From Micrasema longulum (lineage: Eukaryota > Arthropoda > Insecta > Trichoptera > Brachycentridae), in contig JAGVSM010000188.1 in the NCBI GenBank assembly GCA_022494885.1, forward strand, positions 102,075 through 166,074: a stretch of DNA of 64,000 nucleotides. The letters are read 5' to 3'. Below are positions 20,565 through 31,695 of the stretch, in pieces. A program made the position numbers and the translations under genes. How positions within the stretch are numbered: the first letter of the stretch is position 1; every line of letters starts with the position of its first letter. The notes under the pieces were generated by a model. The model was not told the DNA's origin, ran no database searches, and worked only from the letters and a program-made list of their open reading frames with translations.

Positions 20565-21320
20565 CCTTCAGGCCACTGTAGAAAGCCAAAAAGTTACTCC
20601 GCATACATGGGTTTAAAAATCAATCCTGCAAAAACTCATGTACTGTGTAACACTTCATACTTTGATGTCCAAAATCCTATGACTTGTCAAACCAAGTCAT
20701 TAAAAGGGTCGAGAGTTTTTAATACCTTGGAGTATTTGTTACGGATAATGACAGCTTTCAAAAAGAACTGGGAGTGCGGCTAGGAATAGCAGGATCTTCA
20801 TTCAACAGTATGAAGTTCGGACATTTACTCAGTGAAAAAAAAATGCCGCCTATATAACGCCTGCATAACACCTATTCTCCTCAAAAGATGCGTATCGTGG
20901 CACCTCACTAGGCCCAAAACAGAAAAATACTTAGTTAAGAGAATAGGTGTCTCAGAACAATCTTGGGTATGCGGTGGTTTGACTTTGTGAGGAATGAAGT
21001 AATAAGAGAATGAACGCAGCAAACTCGGACGACAACTGTCATAAAACGGAGGCGATACTGTTGGCTTGGCCATGCTTCGCGGATCCCTTCTGAGAGCTTT
21101 AACCACGCTTGCCTATTTTACAAGGCATCGGGTTCTCGACGTCTTGGACGTCCACTGCTGACTGTTCGTCGGCAGTTCATGTCAGAACTACGGGACACGA
21201 ACCTGACTTGGGCGGACGCGCACGAGCTGGCAGCCGACAAAAATGCCCGGAGGATCTTCTTGGACACTATAAGCTTCAACTTGGGAGGGGACATGGAATG
21301 ATGATGATGATAAATAATAC
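20565..21320 (+). mobile_element. RTE-like LINE 3' part, frameshifted
   Basis: Plus-strand pieces read CWLGHALRIPSESFNHACL, GRPLLTVRRQFMSELRDTNL and WADAHELAADKNARRIFLD, which is the conserved end of an RTE-type LINE polymerase. The 3' end is a TGATGATGATGAT run, common for RTE elements. Upstream pieces such as CITPILLKRCVSW also fit, but several frameshifts intervene. A smaller copy lies at 30505-30670. The minus-strand frames here are shadows. Confidence 0.7.
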
Positions 21321-21360
21321 AAAAGATGTTTTTGGGGATATAAATTTTTTGGCCTAGCAC

Positions 21361-22675
21361 ATCATAATAATCATCAATTAAGTTTAATCATAATGGTCTG
21401 GATAAAAGTTATACCCTTTTAACCGTTTTTCAACACGTTATATGTTTTTCAGCATATTGTACGTATTGCAAGACTTTTTTTATATTTTGTTTTTTTTTCT
21501 TATTTTTCTTCTTACTCGTATTAGGACACTCCACCATGGAGGTAATCGTCATGGGAATTTTTATTTTGTCTTCGACCGCTCTGAAAAAGGATTGAAAGCT
21601 ACAGTGGAACCAATCTTTTAAGTTTTAGAGTCAGAAGAAATGTTCTCCTACACTGCGTTTTCCCATAAATTTATTTTGTAATATGATAGACGATTTCGCA
21701 ATTCTCTCCCCGCATAATATGTCCAAATCAGTTCTCTTTCAATTGAAAATTGTATAGTTAAGAAAATCATAAACTCTAGAAATAAAAACGAATAGCCTAG
21801 TTTTCACATTTCCCAGTAATTCCTTCATCTAGGTTACAGTATCTATCAAAACAATATTTCTTACGTCGTTATTGGGATATTTATTTTTTTAATTATTTAC
21901 AATTTTAAAAAACCCGTTAGGGTTACATTAGAAATTTAATATTGTCTAGTCATTTTATGTCTCGTCTAGTCTAGTTAGTTCAGTCATCATGTGCTTTTTC
22001 ATCATTGGTACATAAAACTATTTTGTGTATTATTGAAATTTTTATAGACAAGGCTGGATTCCACCCCTCGGGGAGTTGATTATCATTGTTTTTAAAAACA
22101 TTTTTTTCCAACACGGATTTTATTTCTAGCAAACTGGGATGAATATGAAAGCAAAGTCGTATATTGATAAATTGTTAGTAATCAACATAAATATAAAAAG
22201 TTTTCTTAATAATGTACACAGGAAGTGCTTAAATAAGTTGACTTTATTTTATTGATCGCGAAAATGTTTAATTGAATTCCGTGGTAAAACCTAATTAGAA
22301 AATAATTGACTTATATTGGCAGTAAAAATTTATCAATTGCTATTTGATTTTGGGGTTGATTAATGCCAAAAGAAATTTATTTCAAAGATTTGGTATTTAT
22401 TTATAGATTGATTCCAACCCTTAAAAGCAATTTGTACGATTACCAAAAGGAAATTAAAAACAAATTAACGTCTCAATTCTTTAATAGGATTTTTCAAGCA
22501 CAAATTAAAAAAAATTGCATATTTATGATTAACTAAAATGTTTAAGTTTTGGGGCCATTTTCATTAGGTCGTAAATAATTATTGAAGTTTAGAAGTAAAC
22601 TCTTAGGGGAATTTCTTAGTGGAAACATTTGAAACTATCCCCACACTATCTTACCTATGTATAACTGGTCTTTTA
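21361..22675. other. No gene seen
   Basis: AT-rich intergenic DNA. The only recognisable item is a scrap of the 389-bp repeat near 22050-22095. Confidence 0.3.
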
Positions 22676-22709
22676 TTTCTATAAAATAAAGTTTTTTTAG
22701 ATGATGGGA

Positions 22710-22795
22710 AACAAGCTGTGGTAGGGCGGGATTCGAATCTCGGACGTCCTGATCCGGAGTTCAAGGCACTACCCACGTTACCACAAACCATCTTT
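22710..22795 (-). mobile_element. tRNA-like SINE head
   Basis: Minus strand: TGGTAACGTGGGTAGTGCC, then AGATTCGAATCCCGCCC, an A-box and B-box pair about 45 nt apart. There is no complementary acceptor stem. Confidence 0.5.
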
Positions 22796-23054
22796 TATCA
22801 TCATGTTTTCATTGAGTTTTAATTAAAAATAAATTCTCTATTTTATAATGTGTTTTGAATTTTTGGGAATCCAAAAATAAATCTGATATAATTTTTTTCA
22901 ATCGGGTTTAAAAATATTTGTAATCCTATTTTCTTTTACGTATAAAAAAAAAACTGAATTTATGTACATTTTTAACACGACATTCTGTTTTTTTTTATTG
23001 TGTTATTTATAAATTGACCGACAGTAAACGGATACTAAACTAACAAATTTTCAA

Positions 23055-23370
23055 CCATATTTTGAGTTTGTCAAAATGTTTGTAAAAAAAAGGATTTTAC
23101 TAGCTAGGGATTAATATAAAAAATTGCAACAGAGAAAAACATGAAAAACAGAATAAGAAATATGGAAGTTTTAGTGGCCACATTACACATTATGTAACAT
23201 TCACCCCTTTGCTTATGTTTGAACATCCATATGATAAAAAAATATTTCATTTTTGTGAAGTTAAAAAGCTGAAACCTTTATATTAACGTTTATGAGATTG
23301 ATCTGACTGAATTATTTTTCATACTAGGCAACGCTTAAAAACATTTTTCAATTTTTATACTTTAAACCTA
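23055..23370 (+). repeat. 389-bp repeat family, near unit
   Basis: It runs from TTTTGAGTTTGTCAAAATG through CACATTACACATTATGTAAC to CTAGGCAACGCTTAAAAACA. It faces an inverted partial copy at 23618-23790, with the hammerhead palindrome between them. Confidence 0.6.
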
Positions 23371-23460
23371 CTGGATCAAGGAGAGCAAATTAAATTTCAA
23401 AAATATTTTTAAGCTATTGAGTTTTTCTACTGACATTTCTTGGTGGAACTGCATTTTAAT

Positions 23461-23612
23461 TATAATAATAAAAATACTTTATAGTTTTATTCCACTTTTA
23501 TTTATACCAGTCTGACGATGTCGGTCACGACGAAACCCGGTTACTGGTAAAAAATTATAAATTAAATATAAATAAAAGTGGAATAAAACTATAAGGTATT
23601 TTTATTATTATA
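23461..23612. mobile_element. Palindromic element carrying a hammerhead motif
   Basis: A 46-bp arm (23461-23506) is mirrored almost perfectly at 23567-23612 (core TATAGTTTTATTCCACTTTT). The 60-bp centre is a hammerhead-like motif. The whole sits between inverted copies of the 389-bp repeat. Confidence 0.7.
23505..23549 (+). ncRNA. Hammerhead ribozyme-like motif, intact core
   Basis: Stem I TACCAGT (23505-23511) pairs perfectly over 7 bp with ACTGGTA (23543-23549). The core is CTGACGA (23512-23518); its fifth base is the variable position 7, so the core is acceptable. One extra T follows. Stem II is GTCG/CGAC around GTCA, then GAAA at 23532-23535. Stem III is ACCCGGT, with T at the cleavage position. 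The 7-bp stem I, different in sequence from that at 14499, shows pairing kept despite base changes. Confidence 0.75.
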
Positions 23613-23617
23613 TTTTT

Positions 23618-23790
23618 AAGCGTTGCCTAGCAGGTAGAATAGCTCAGTTAAATGAAATTGAGAAATATGAATGGTCAAACCTAGGCAAAATGGTGAATAT
23701 TAAACAGTGTGTAAAGTGGCCACATAAACTTCCGTATTTCCTTTTCTTAAACTTTCTTCATCTCTGTTGTAAAATTTTGTACATTTTTTT
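23618..23790 (-). repeat. 389-bp repeat family, inverted fragment
   Basis: AGCGTTGCCTAGCAGGTAGA, ACAGTGTGTAAAGTGGCCAC and CTTCCGTATTTCCTTTTCT are minus-strand repeat motifs. It pairs as an inverted repeat with 23055-23370. Confidence 0.6.
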
Positions 23791-23799
23791 CTCAAGTTG

Positions 23800-24780
23800 A
23801 TATGAAGTCAATGTTGCATCATTGATAAAATATAATAAACAAGAGACGTTAGTATTTTTATTTAATTTATTATTTTAAACGGACGGATAAAAGATTTCAT
23901 ATTCCAAGAACATTGTTTTATAATTTCATTCTATACTCGAACATTCATAATTTATTTTCAATACGAGTTTTTCAGTAATTTTCCGTTCTCAGCCTTTGAT
24001 GACGCAATTTAAAGTCTGCCGCTATTTTCCGATGATAATAAGCACTAATTGTTACTTTATTTTATATTGTCACCTCTGTAAAACCCAGCACGTGGAGAAC
24101 AAATTCTCCGTAAATGTAAAAATATCATAACGGAAAATGGGAAAACATGTTTTTTTTACTGCATTATTGATAGATATTATTTGTCGGGTCCAGCAACTCA
24201 ATCACAAATGTTTATCACGTCGGTAAAAAGTCCTTAATCAACTTTTCCAATCACAGTGGAAGTGGATAAGTTTGTCGTGGTCAAGTTGTCAAAGGCTAAA
24301 CGTAAAGTCGAGTTTTGCATGATCTATGCGAGTTTCCATTTGTCCGTTTGTCGTTTGTTTTGCCCATTGCAAGGTTTTCATTATAAAAAAACCACATGTA
24401 AAAGTATTGTATTTAATTACGAAAACATTCATCTTGTTTTTTTTGTCTTGATTCATTAACTTAAGTTCATGTTATACACGACATTGTCGTCATAATATTA
24501 TGTACCGTGTCTAACAAATGTTTTGTTTTCAATTTAGTTTTAAATATATATAATATGATTAATTGCGCAAAAACAATCGCAACCCTATAAAACAAATTTG
24601 TCGAGAGTATTTTCTATTCTTTGAATATTACAATTTTAAAAATATCATTAAAGTGTGACAATATTAAAAAATTATCTCCGATCGATAAATTCTAGTCGAT
24701 GTTCCATTGAAATTGCTTAAATGACAAACAACTACGGTGAGAAACTTTTATCGCGTCGGTTATAACCGACAAGTGCGGCC
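23800..24780. other. No gene seen
   Basis: AT-rich intergenic DNA; the 67-codon frame at 24256-24459 has no support. Confidence 0.3.
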
Positions 24781-24784
24781 ATTG

Positions 24785-25110
24785 TGATTGAGCTGCAGGT
24801 GGATGAAGAGTACATGACTGATATTGAAATGGAACCAGAACCCCAAACTTCGTGTTTTCGACTCGATGACTACTTTCAGGTAAACAGTTTAGGACAAGTC
24901 GGACTTATAGTGTAGTTGTTGAAATATTTACATACCGTGCTTAAGGTCTGGGTTCGAATCCTGGCAGAGTCAACGTGAAATATTTGTTTTAAAGGTGGTT
25001 TGAAAACGCAATATTTTACCGTCCCTGGACTGATACCTCCAGCGTTAAACAGATCACCTTACTTTTATGTAATAGATGATTGAAGTATGCTGTATTTAGC
25101 GATGTAACAT
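24785..25110 (+). mobile_element. SINE-A, near full-length
   Basis: The order of conserved blocks is GGTGGATGAAGAGTACA, GATGACTACTTTCAGGTAAA, a tRNA-like core with B-box GGGTTCGAATCC (24954-24965), CGTCCCTGGACTG, and AGATCACCTTACTTTTATGTA ending in CTGTATTTAGCGATG. Copies sharing these blocks occur throughout the window. The tRNA-like part lies in the middle, so a different segment has been added upstream. Confidence 0.6.
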
Positions 25111-25185
25111 CCCGGGAGGGGAAAGGGTAGTACCAGATTTGTTTAGATTTGGAACTACCCCCAGGACCTTACCGCGCCGTTTCAT
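25108..25185 (+). repeat. Short repeat shared with 34310-34375
   Basis: A GGGAGGG stretch, a GTACCAGAT/GCACCAGAT motif and an AACTACCCCCAGGACCTTA-like end are found in the same order at both sites. Confidence 0.35.
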
Positions 25186-25716
25186 AGGTTTCAAAATACA
25201 ATATGAATATTTTGGCTTAAAATATATGTGGAGCTACTCATAAAAGCTATAAAAAGTAGTACAATAGATATTTCACCCGTGCAACTGTACTGCTACTGCC
25301 TTGCGTGCTTAGCTACAGAAACAGCGATCTTGTTAGTCTCTTATTTTCCGAGAATTTCATTTTATTTTTTTATTAAAAACATTATACATACATAAGTTGA
25401 TACACAGTTGATAGAGACACTACCAGGAACGACCTATGCCTGAGAACTGCCCCGACTTGCTCAAAAATCCGTGTTGAGTCAGGGTACTTGCAATGCATTC
25501 ATAAACATTCATGTACATACATACACACACACACATATACCCGATCCTTGCATATTATAAACATATTTTTTTAACTAAATAAAGTTTTTCATTGAAGTAA
25601 ATTTAACAGAATATTGTTCGTTGAAGTAAATATAAATCTTGTACAACATAAACAAGGTAAAAAAATAATACAACTCCCAAATCAAAAAATACATACAATT
25701 GTTTTTTTTAGGTAAT

Positions 25717-26170
25717 TTATTTATTAACGGACATTGTCAATGTATACAATTTAAAGGGTTTAAATATAACAATAAAAGGATAGTTAAAAACATTTTTAAA
25801 AAATAAGAAAAGAAGCATTGACAAACATAAGGGACATCAAGACAAGATCTGGACTATTTATTTAGTGCTCATTAAAATCGTTGTAAACTTAAACCAAAAA
25901 AATCCAGATCTTGTCTTGAGTTAACAATACGATAAAGACGGGTTATTGAAGAATTGAGACCATAGATTGAATTTATGCTGATTGATAAACAGTACTTCAT
26001 TGTTTCTCAACCTACAAGTCGGAATGTTGAATTTTACTTGTCCCAGTAATGATGAAACATCGATTATACCATTTAGTACGCCGAACATATATATGGAATC
26101 AATATAAGTTCTACGTTTTTGTAGACTAGAAATATTTAACATTGACTCTATATCAGCATAAAAATATTTC
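25717..26170 (-). mobile_element. 5'-truncated LINE 3' end (family 2)
   Basis: Minus-strand frame 25921-26142 shares NIPTCRLRNNEVL with 13850-14128, and the 3'UTR is collinear through to the TTTATTTATTAACGGACATT end. The stop region again carries the inverted AGACAAGATCTGGA pair. A one-base frameshift relative to 13850-14128 spoils the C-terminus. Confidence 0.65.
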
Positions 26171-26439
26171 CTTCGATACCGTGATACCGTTTGTGGTGGA
26201 TTTGTTCCAAACAGTCACCTAAAAAAGACATATTAATAACGGTGACCGTGAAAACCTTCGAACCTACATACATATATATTCACACACATGTATTTACATA
26301 TTATAATTTCAACATAAATATTTGGTTTATTTTTGTATGTCGAATGCATTTAAAAAAAAACTTTTTTTTTAAAAAGAGAAATACTTCAGTTTTTGGTATT
26401 TACTCAAATTTTTAAATTTTCAGACCATTTCTTACAAGT

Positions 26440-26550
26440 CGCAAATGACTTGTGCTTGAAAAGTGGAAATCAAGTTGTAGTAGAGTGGGATTTGAACCTG
26501 AAACCTTTGATCCGTGAGTCAACAATCGGGACTACGACCCGGTTCAAATA
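26440..26550 (-). mobile_element. SINE-B, head and start of tail
   Basis: TGGAAATCAAGTTGTAGTAG with a B-box read on minus (GGTTCAAATCCC), then a degenerate A-box region ending ACCCGGTTC. It is more diverged than the 62405-62594 copy. Confidence 0.5.
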
Positions 26551-26608
26551 TTACTAATTATGATAAATGTTATTAAATATTTGTATGTAACCACTTGCCG
26601 ACTTTTCT

Positions 26609-26653
26609 ATGTCTACCGGTTTTGAGATGTATCCGTCTTTTCATCAGGACACC
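26609..26653 (-). ncRNA. Hammerhead-like motif, one core change
   Basis: Minus strand: stem I GTGTC/GACAT, core CTGATGA, an extra A, stem II around GATA (AAGACG/CATCTC, with mismatches), then AAAA in place of GAAA, and ACCGGT as stem III. The G12-to-A change should abolish cleavage. Confidence 0.6.
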
Positions 26654-26731
26654 AATTAAACTAACATGCAAACCAACATGCAAAACCCACTACACACTTT
26701 CACCATAGTTGTTGCACAAAAATATAAAACC

Positions 26732-26754
26732 AACGTCTCGAAACCGGTAGACAT
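26732..26754 (+). ncRNA. Hammerhead 3' half
   Basis: CGTCTCGAAACCGGTAGACA is the 3' half of the 14497-14543 motif. The 5' core is absent, so it cannot fold alone, but it is the inverse partner of 26609-26653. Confidence 0.5.
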
Positions 26755-26839
26755 AAAAAAGTATGTAAATGGTTATACACAAATATATCATAACATTTAG
26801 TTAAATGTTTGACCACAAAGTTTATGCTTTAAATATTAA

Positions 26840-27295
26840 AAATATTCAACAATGTTTGATTATGTCCAAATGCGTGCAAACTGGCTGGCCTCCCTAGGGA
26901 GTTGTTCATATTAAAATTTATTTCAACAGAAAGGGAAAACATTTTTGAGAAGGTGAGAGATTTGGACGTAATCAAACATTGTTGAATTACTACCTGGTAA
27001 AAGAAAAAGTATAAAAATTGGAAAATTGTTTTCACGCGTTGCCTAGTAGGTGATTTGGTTCAGCCGGATGAATCTCACCCACGTGATAAAGGTTTAAGCT
27101 CTTTTCCTTCACAAAAGTCAACAAATGGAGTTGAGGAAATGTAGATGTTCAAACATGGGCAGAATGGTGAATGTTACACAGTGTGTAAAGTGGCCACTTA
27201 AACCAGACAATGACAGGTCATAAGCCTTGTAAATGCCTAGAATTCCATATTCACTTCTCAAAAATGTTTTCCCTCTCTGTTGAAATAAATTTAAA
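26840..27295 (-). repeat. 389-bp repeat family, inverted junction
   Basis: A partial plus-strand unit (26847-26968) abuts a minus-strand unit (to 27295). The junction carries a perfect inverted pair: ATTCAACAATGTTTGATTAT at about 26845 and its inverse near 26977. Confidence 0.6.
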
Positions 27296-27299
27296 TAAA

Positions 27300-28640
27300 A
27301 AATACTACATATATATTTTTTATTTCTTTTACATTATATATCTATACCTGTGCTGGTCATTCAACAGTATTGGTATAAATGTAATACATATTTTACAGAG
27401 TAGCAACCCCTTTCGTCACGGCCCATAGCTACAGTAATTTAAGAAAAAACCTTTACAGATTGTTTGAGAGAAACCTTAGAAGGTACATTCAACAAAAGTT
27501 TTAAATAAATAAATAAGGAACTACTGTCATTAGTATTTTGTATCATGATACGAAGTAAAATTCATGTTTAAAAGTAAAAGCTAGTTACAGGCATTTGCCC
27601 ATATAGGAACCGATTGCAACATTAGGCATACTAATATTTCTGGCTTGCCAACCCTTCATATACTGAGCCTACTCCAAGTAGAAACAGAATTAGCCAGAGT
27701 GTTTTTTGTGCCATTTTTGTAACAATGTATTTATAAACTAATAAAAATATAAATAAATAAATAAAAAGGTGTTTTGAAAGATGTAAACTTGAAAACCAAA
27801 CTTTCTTAATTAATATGTTGTTTTCAATGTCATTGAACGTCTTGGTACAATTACTTTCCTCCTTATTTTAGTTTTTAAATAATAAATTGTTTGAGTTAAA
27901 GAAGTGGTTGCCCTGTTCAATTACTTTTAAATTACCTGTTAGCAGTGCCTACTTAACCTAACCGGACCGAAGTAGGGGATTTAAATCCCCCATATACCGA
28001 TTTTAATTCGATAACTCGAGTATTATTAAAGCTGTTTGCCGTTTTTTTTTTCAATAGTGAAATTAATAAAAAGAAGCGTTTTCTTGTTTTTGTTTTTAAA
28101 TTTTGAAATAATTATTTTGTTTTTTTTTAAATATTAAAACAAAATAAGACTTATAATTATTTACGACCCTCGTATTAACAAGGGTCGATTTCACTTAATG
28201 TACATAAGCATTCGGCAAACTTACAAAAATGAATAATACACACGAATGCGTAAAATATGTGTACGCGAAAACATAAATAAATTATTGCACGGTTATAAAC
28301 ACTTCCAACGTTTTATTCTCCTGACGCCATATGCAAGTAGGCGCTGGGGTCGTTTGGTCCCTCTGTTCGGTTCATGTGTAATTTTTGGATGCTTAGTGAG
28401 GGAAAGGTTAACTCCCCTATATCAAGAGTAAAATTTTGACTATGTTGTACAGCCCTATGAATAAGAGTAAAGTTGTCAAGAAGTTAGCGACCACAACATA
28501 ATTAAAAAGATGAGACTCCTTTTGCCTAGAAGTAGGCGCAAGTGTGATTTCTTAAGAATCGTACTTTTCTTGAACTCAAAAAGAGTGGCAGGTTGATGCT
28601 AGGTTTTCGTCTTGAATAGGGTTGAGTGGTGCTAGAAATA
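27300..28640. other. AT-rich intergenic DNA
   Basis: I see no supported gene. Small items are an AATAAATAAATAAATA tail at about 27748-27764 (probably a LINE 3' end) and the perfect palindrome GGGGATTTAAATCCCC near 27974. Confidence 0.3.
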
Positions 28641-28654
28641 GAGCGAATTTATAA

Positions 28655-28800
28655 AAAATGATTTTCTTTTGGGCTTAATTTGGCCGGTGGAGGGGTGGTG
28701 ACGGTTCTGGTTCTCCCGATCGAACTTGTGTCTTCCGGCTTACTAACAAGCTAATGAACTAACATACCCTATCGCCGTCAGTATTGGGAAAATTAGATTG
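28655..28800 (-). mobile_element. tRNA-like SINE remnant
   Basis: Minus strand: a TTAGCTTGTTAGTAAGCCGG region followed by AAGTTCGATCGGGAGAACC, a degenerate B-box. Low similarity to the other SINEs. Confidence 0.35.
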
Positions 28801-29344
28801 AGAGTGACAGCCAAACTGAATAGATTTACTTAGGTGTTTTTTTTAAACGGTAATAGGGGTATTGGAAGCAGTAAATATACATAAAAAAAACGCAAATCTT
28901 TTGTTAACAAATAATGGTTGAAAAAAACAAACATAAATAACCGTTCATTAGAGTTTAAAAAATTGTTTTTGCAATGTCTGAATAGAGGCTACAAAACCTT
29001 TAAAACAGATCCGGGTAAGTGGGTCGGGCTTCCAATTCAAAAAGAGTACCTTAAATATATTTCCGAATGAACATTATACTAAAAACCTGCTCTATAAATA
29101 AAATAAAAAATGATAATATCAACGGGTGTATTTGATTACAAAAATCAATCGGTTCGGCCTTTTTATCCACCGGATTTTAAATATGCTTCTACAAAATATA
29201 ATTCGGCATTTGAATGTCACATTTAAATTTCAATGCTAGTAAACATAAAACATCACATCTTAATACGTCAATAAAGGATTTACGTACACAAATTTTTTGC
29301 ACGTTAATCAATAATATTAACCATAAACCAGTATTTTTGAATCG

Positions 29345-29560
29345 ATGGCCACTCTCAGGTAAAAATCATTTAAAAATACATCGAGTGCAGATAAGTCCTC
29401 CTCCTAGAGTAGTGGTTGGTGTGTTATACTAGAGATTGTAGGTTCAAAGTAGTTCTATTTTAACGACAGATACAGTTTAGTTTCTTGGCCAACCCCAAAA
29501 CTAGCGTTGCGGGTTCAACTGTCGTCAGACGCAAGAAATCAAGAAAGATTTTTCTCAATT
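29345..29560 (+). mobile_element. SINE-A fragment
   Basis: GGCCACTCTCAGGTAAAAAT, ATCGAGTGCAGATAAGTCC and TAGAGTAGTGGTTGGTGTG match blocks of SINE-A. A GCGGGTTCAACTG B-box-like motif follows. Confidence 0.5.
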
Positions 29561-29723
29561 CGCCTGGTGCTGTGTGTATTTTTTATAACTTCCTTCAAAT
29601 CCTCTCTTTCCTGCCTGCTGACAAGCCTCTAAAGTGGAAACTTGGCGGGTTATTCTATTAAACAAAAAAAACTAAAAGAATAATCACCCCTATGCGATCC
29701 GAATATTTATGTCACTATAATAT

Positions 29724-29946
29724 TATGTTTATAATATTAGAAATCAAACACTGATTTGAGTCTACCGAACACTTTATTTTATTTTTACAAATCTTTACTT
29801 ATCTAAAACTCATAATTTTTTTTTTACAAATCTTCGAATTCGAAGGCGAATTAATTGTCACGAAATTTTTGTTTTTATATTTGTAAAAATAAAATTAAGT
29901 GTTCAGTAGACACAAATCAGTGTTTGATTTCTAATATTATATGTTT
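29724..29946. mobile_element. Short foldback element
   Basis: 68-bp arms (29724-29792 and 29877-29946) share ATTAGAAATCAAACACTGAT with the foldback at 16389-16928 and are near-perfect inverses. It is a compact member of that family. Confidence 0.7.
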
Positions 29947-30014
29947 AAATATGGAGTTTTACAGAATAAACACCAAATCAATCAATAATATTATGTATTT
30001 ATTTATAACTAAAT

Positions 30015-30260
30015 AAATGTGAATTGAATCAGTCAGATAAATCTTACCCACATCAAGCTCTTTTACTGAATAAAAATCAACTCGTGGAAGGAATGAAGAA
30101 ACATAAACGTTCAAACATAGGCAAAATGGTGAATGTTACGTTGTACGTAAAGTGGCAACTTAAACCAACCAACGACGGGTTGTAAGTTCTGTTAATACAA
30201 TACTTCCATATTCTATGTGTTTTAAGTGTTCGACGTCTCTGGTGTAATAAGTCAATTGAC
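30015..30260 (-). repeat. 389-bp repeat family, fragment
   Basis: AATGGTGAATGTTACGTTGT, AACCAACCAACGACGGGTTG and ATTCTATGTGTTTTAAG are minus-strand unit motifs. Confidence 0.5.
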
Positions 30261-30504
30261 GTAACATACCCAAAAAAATATCGGCTTTGTTTACCAAGTT
30301 ATTTAATAACGTCGTAATAATTATTTCTGCACCAATTTCTTTGATCGATGTTTATTTAGAAACCACTAATCTAAACAGATAATGATTTTCAATGAAAATT
30401 TCGGACAGCGGAGATTACGCAAAGGTCAAGTCTGGTAACATATTAATAAATTCAATCATCCAGAGCATTAGTCCGACAAGCCCCAAAAACGAGTTTAAGT
30501 ATAC

Positions 30505-30670
30505 AGTTTCGGATACGCTTGCCTACTTGACAAAACATCAGGTTCTCGAAGTCTTGGACACTCACCTCTGACAGTTTGTGGGCAGTTCACGATTGAACTA
30601 CGGGACCCGGACCCGAAGAAGAGGTCTCGCAAGATTTGGTGGACACCATATGCCCCACCTAGATTAAGTG
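30505..30670 (+). mobile_element. RTE-like LINE fragment
   Basis: It matches 21098-21270 (CTTGCCTA, CAGGTTCTCGAAGTCTTGGA, GGCAGTTCACGATTGAACTA). It has internal deletions and frameshifts. Confidence 0.5.
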
Positions 30671-30694
30671 AGTTAATTCAAATTTTTGTATCTT

Positions 30695-30900
30695 CATATC
30701 CGGGTGGGTGAAGAATACAGATCGGTGAGTTTAATAGAGCCAGAATCCTGGACGAGTGTTTTCTATTCAATGCTCGTACTCAGGTAAATATTACAAAAAC
30801 TATTGTGTAATGATTGGCGTGTTCGCTTTTCATACTTGAGGTCCGGGGGTTAGTTCCTGCGAAGCTCGGCATAAATTGCAATTTGAAAGGTGGCGCCCGA
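30695..30900 (+). mobile_element. SINE-A copy
   Basis: CCGGGTGGGTGAAGAATACAG, TGGACGAGTGTTT, ACTCAGGTAAATATTA, then a tRNA-like core with TGGCGTGTTCGCTTTTCATAC and a weak B-box. The 3' third is missing. Confidence 0.5.
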
Positions 30901-30999
30901 AGAGTAAATAACTGTAGTGATATGAGATATTACTTGAGTCATTTTTTTATAAGAAGCATTCTTAAATATCCTACTAATAAAGCGGAAAATGTAACAATA

Positions 31000-31205
31000 T
31001 TTTGAGTTTGTCCAAATTGTTGTAGACAAAGACTGGATTTAACTTCCTGGGGAGCTGTCAACATTAACATATTACAACAGAAATTAATAACATTTTACAG
31101 AAGGGAATATAGAAGTCTAAGCATCCACAGGGCTGACGACCTGTCATTGGTTGTTTTAAGAGGCCACTTTACACACTGTGTAACATTTACAATTCTGTCT
31201 TTATT
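31000..31205 (+). repeat. 389-bp repeat family, fragment
   Basis: TATTTTGAGTTTGTCCAAAT to CACTTTACACACTGTGTAAC. It immediately precedes an opposite-strand dimer. Confidence 0.55.
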
Positions 31206-31214
31206 TATTATATT

Positions 31215-31695
31215 ACCAAATATTTATGGCAATATGTTATACTAAAAACTTCCTAGGGGGTTGAGATTCCAGTCCGTGTCTACAAAAATTTGTACAAACT
31301 CAAAACATTGTGAATGAGTTCACCTGGTCCAAGAAGAAATAAAACAATTGAAAAATACTTTTAGGCGTTGCCTAGTATGTAGGTGAAATAATTCAATCAA
31401 ATGAACCACACCCTCAATAATAAAGGTTTCAGCTTTTTAAATTCACAAACGTCAACAGAAAGAAGAGTCAAAGTAATGTAGATGTTTAAATATGGGCAGA
31501 ATATTGAATGTTACACAGTGTGTAAAGTGGTCACTTAAACCAGGCAATGACAGGTCATGGGCCCTGTGGATGCCTAGACTTCTATGTTCCCTTTGGTAAA
31601 ATATTATTTATGTATGTTGTAATATGTCAATATTAACAACTCCCTAGGGGGTTGAATCCAGTCCTTGTCTTTAAAAATTTAGACAAACTCAAAAT
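31215..31695 (-). repeat. 389-bp repeat family, tandem 1.2-mer
   Basis: ACAAACTCAAAA starts at 31294 and again at 31683, setting the period at 389 bp. Between them is one complete monomer, the best in the window. No coding frame spans it. About a dozen related segments occur elsewhere here. Confidence 0.7.

Larger units (their letters stand above)
26575..26790. mobile_element. Inverted-repeat hammerhead element
   Basis: TGTATGTAACCACTTGCCG...CTATGTCTACCGGTTTT on the left is mirrored at 26732-26785, giving arms of about 47 bp. The centre matches the inner part of the 13588-13735 arm. It is a compact foldback version of the element at 13588-14580. Confidence 0.65.
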
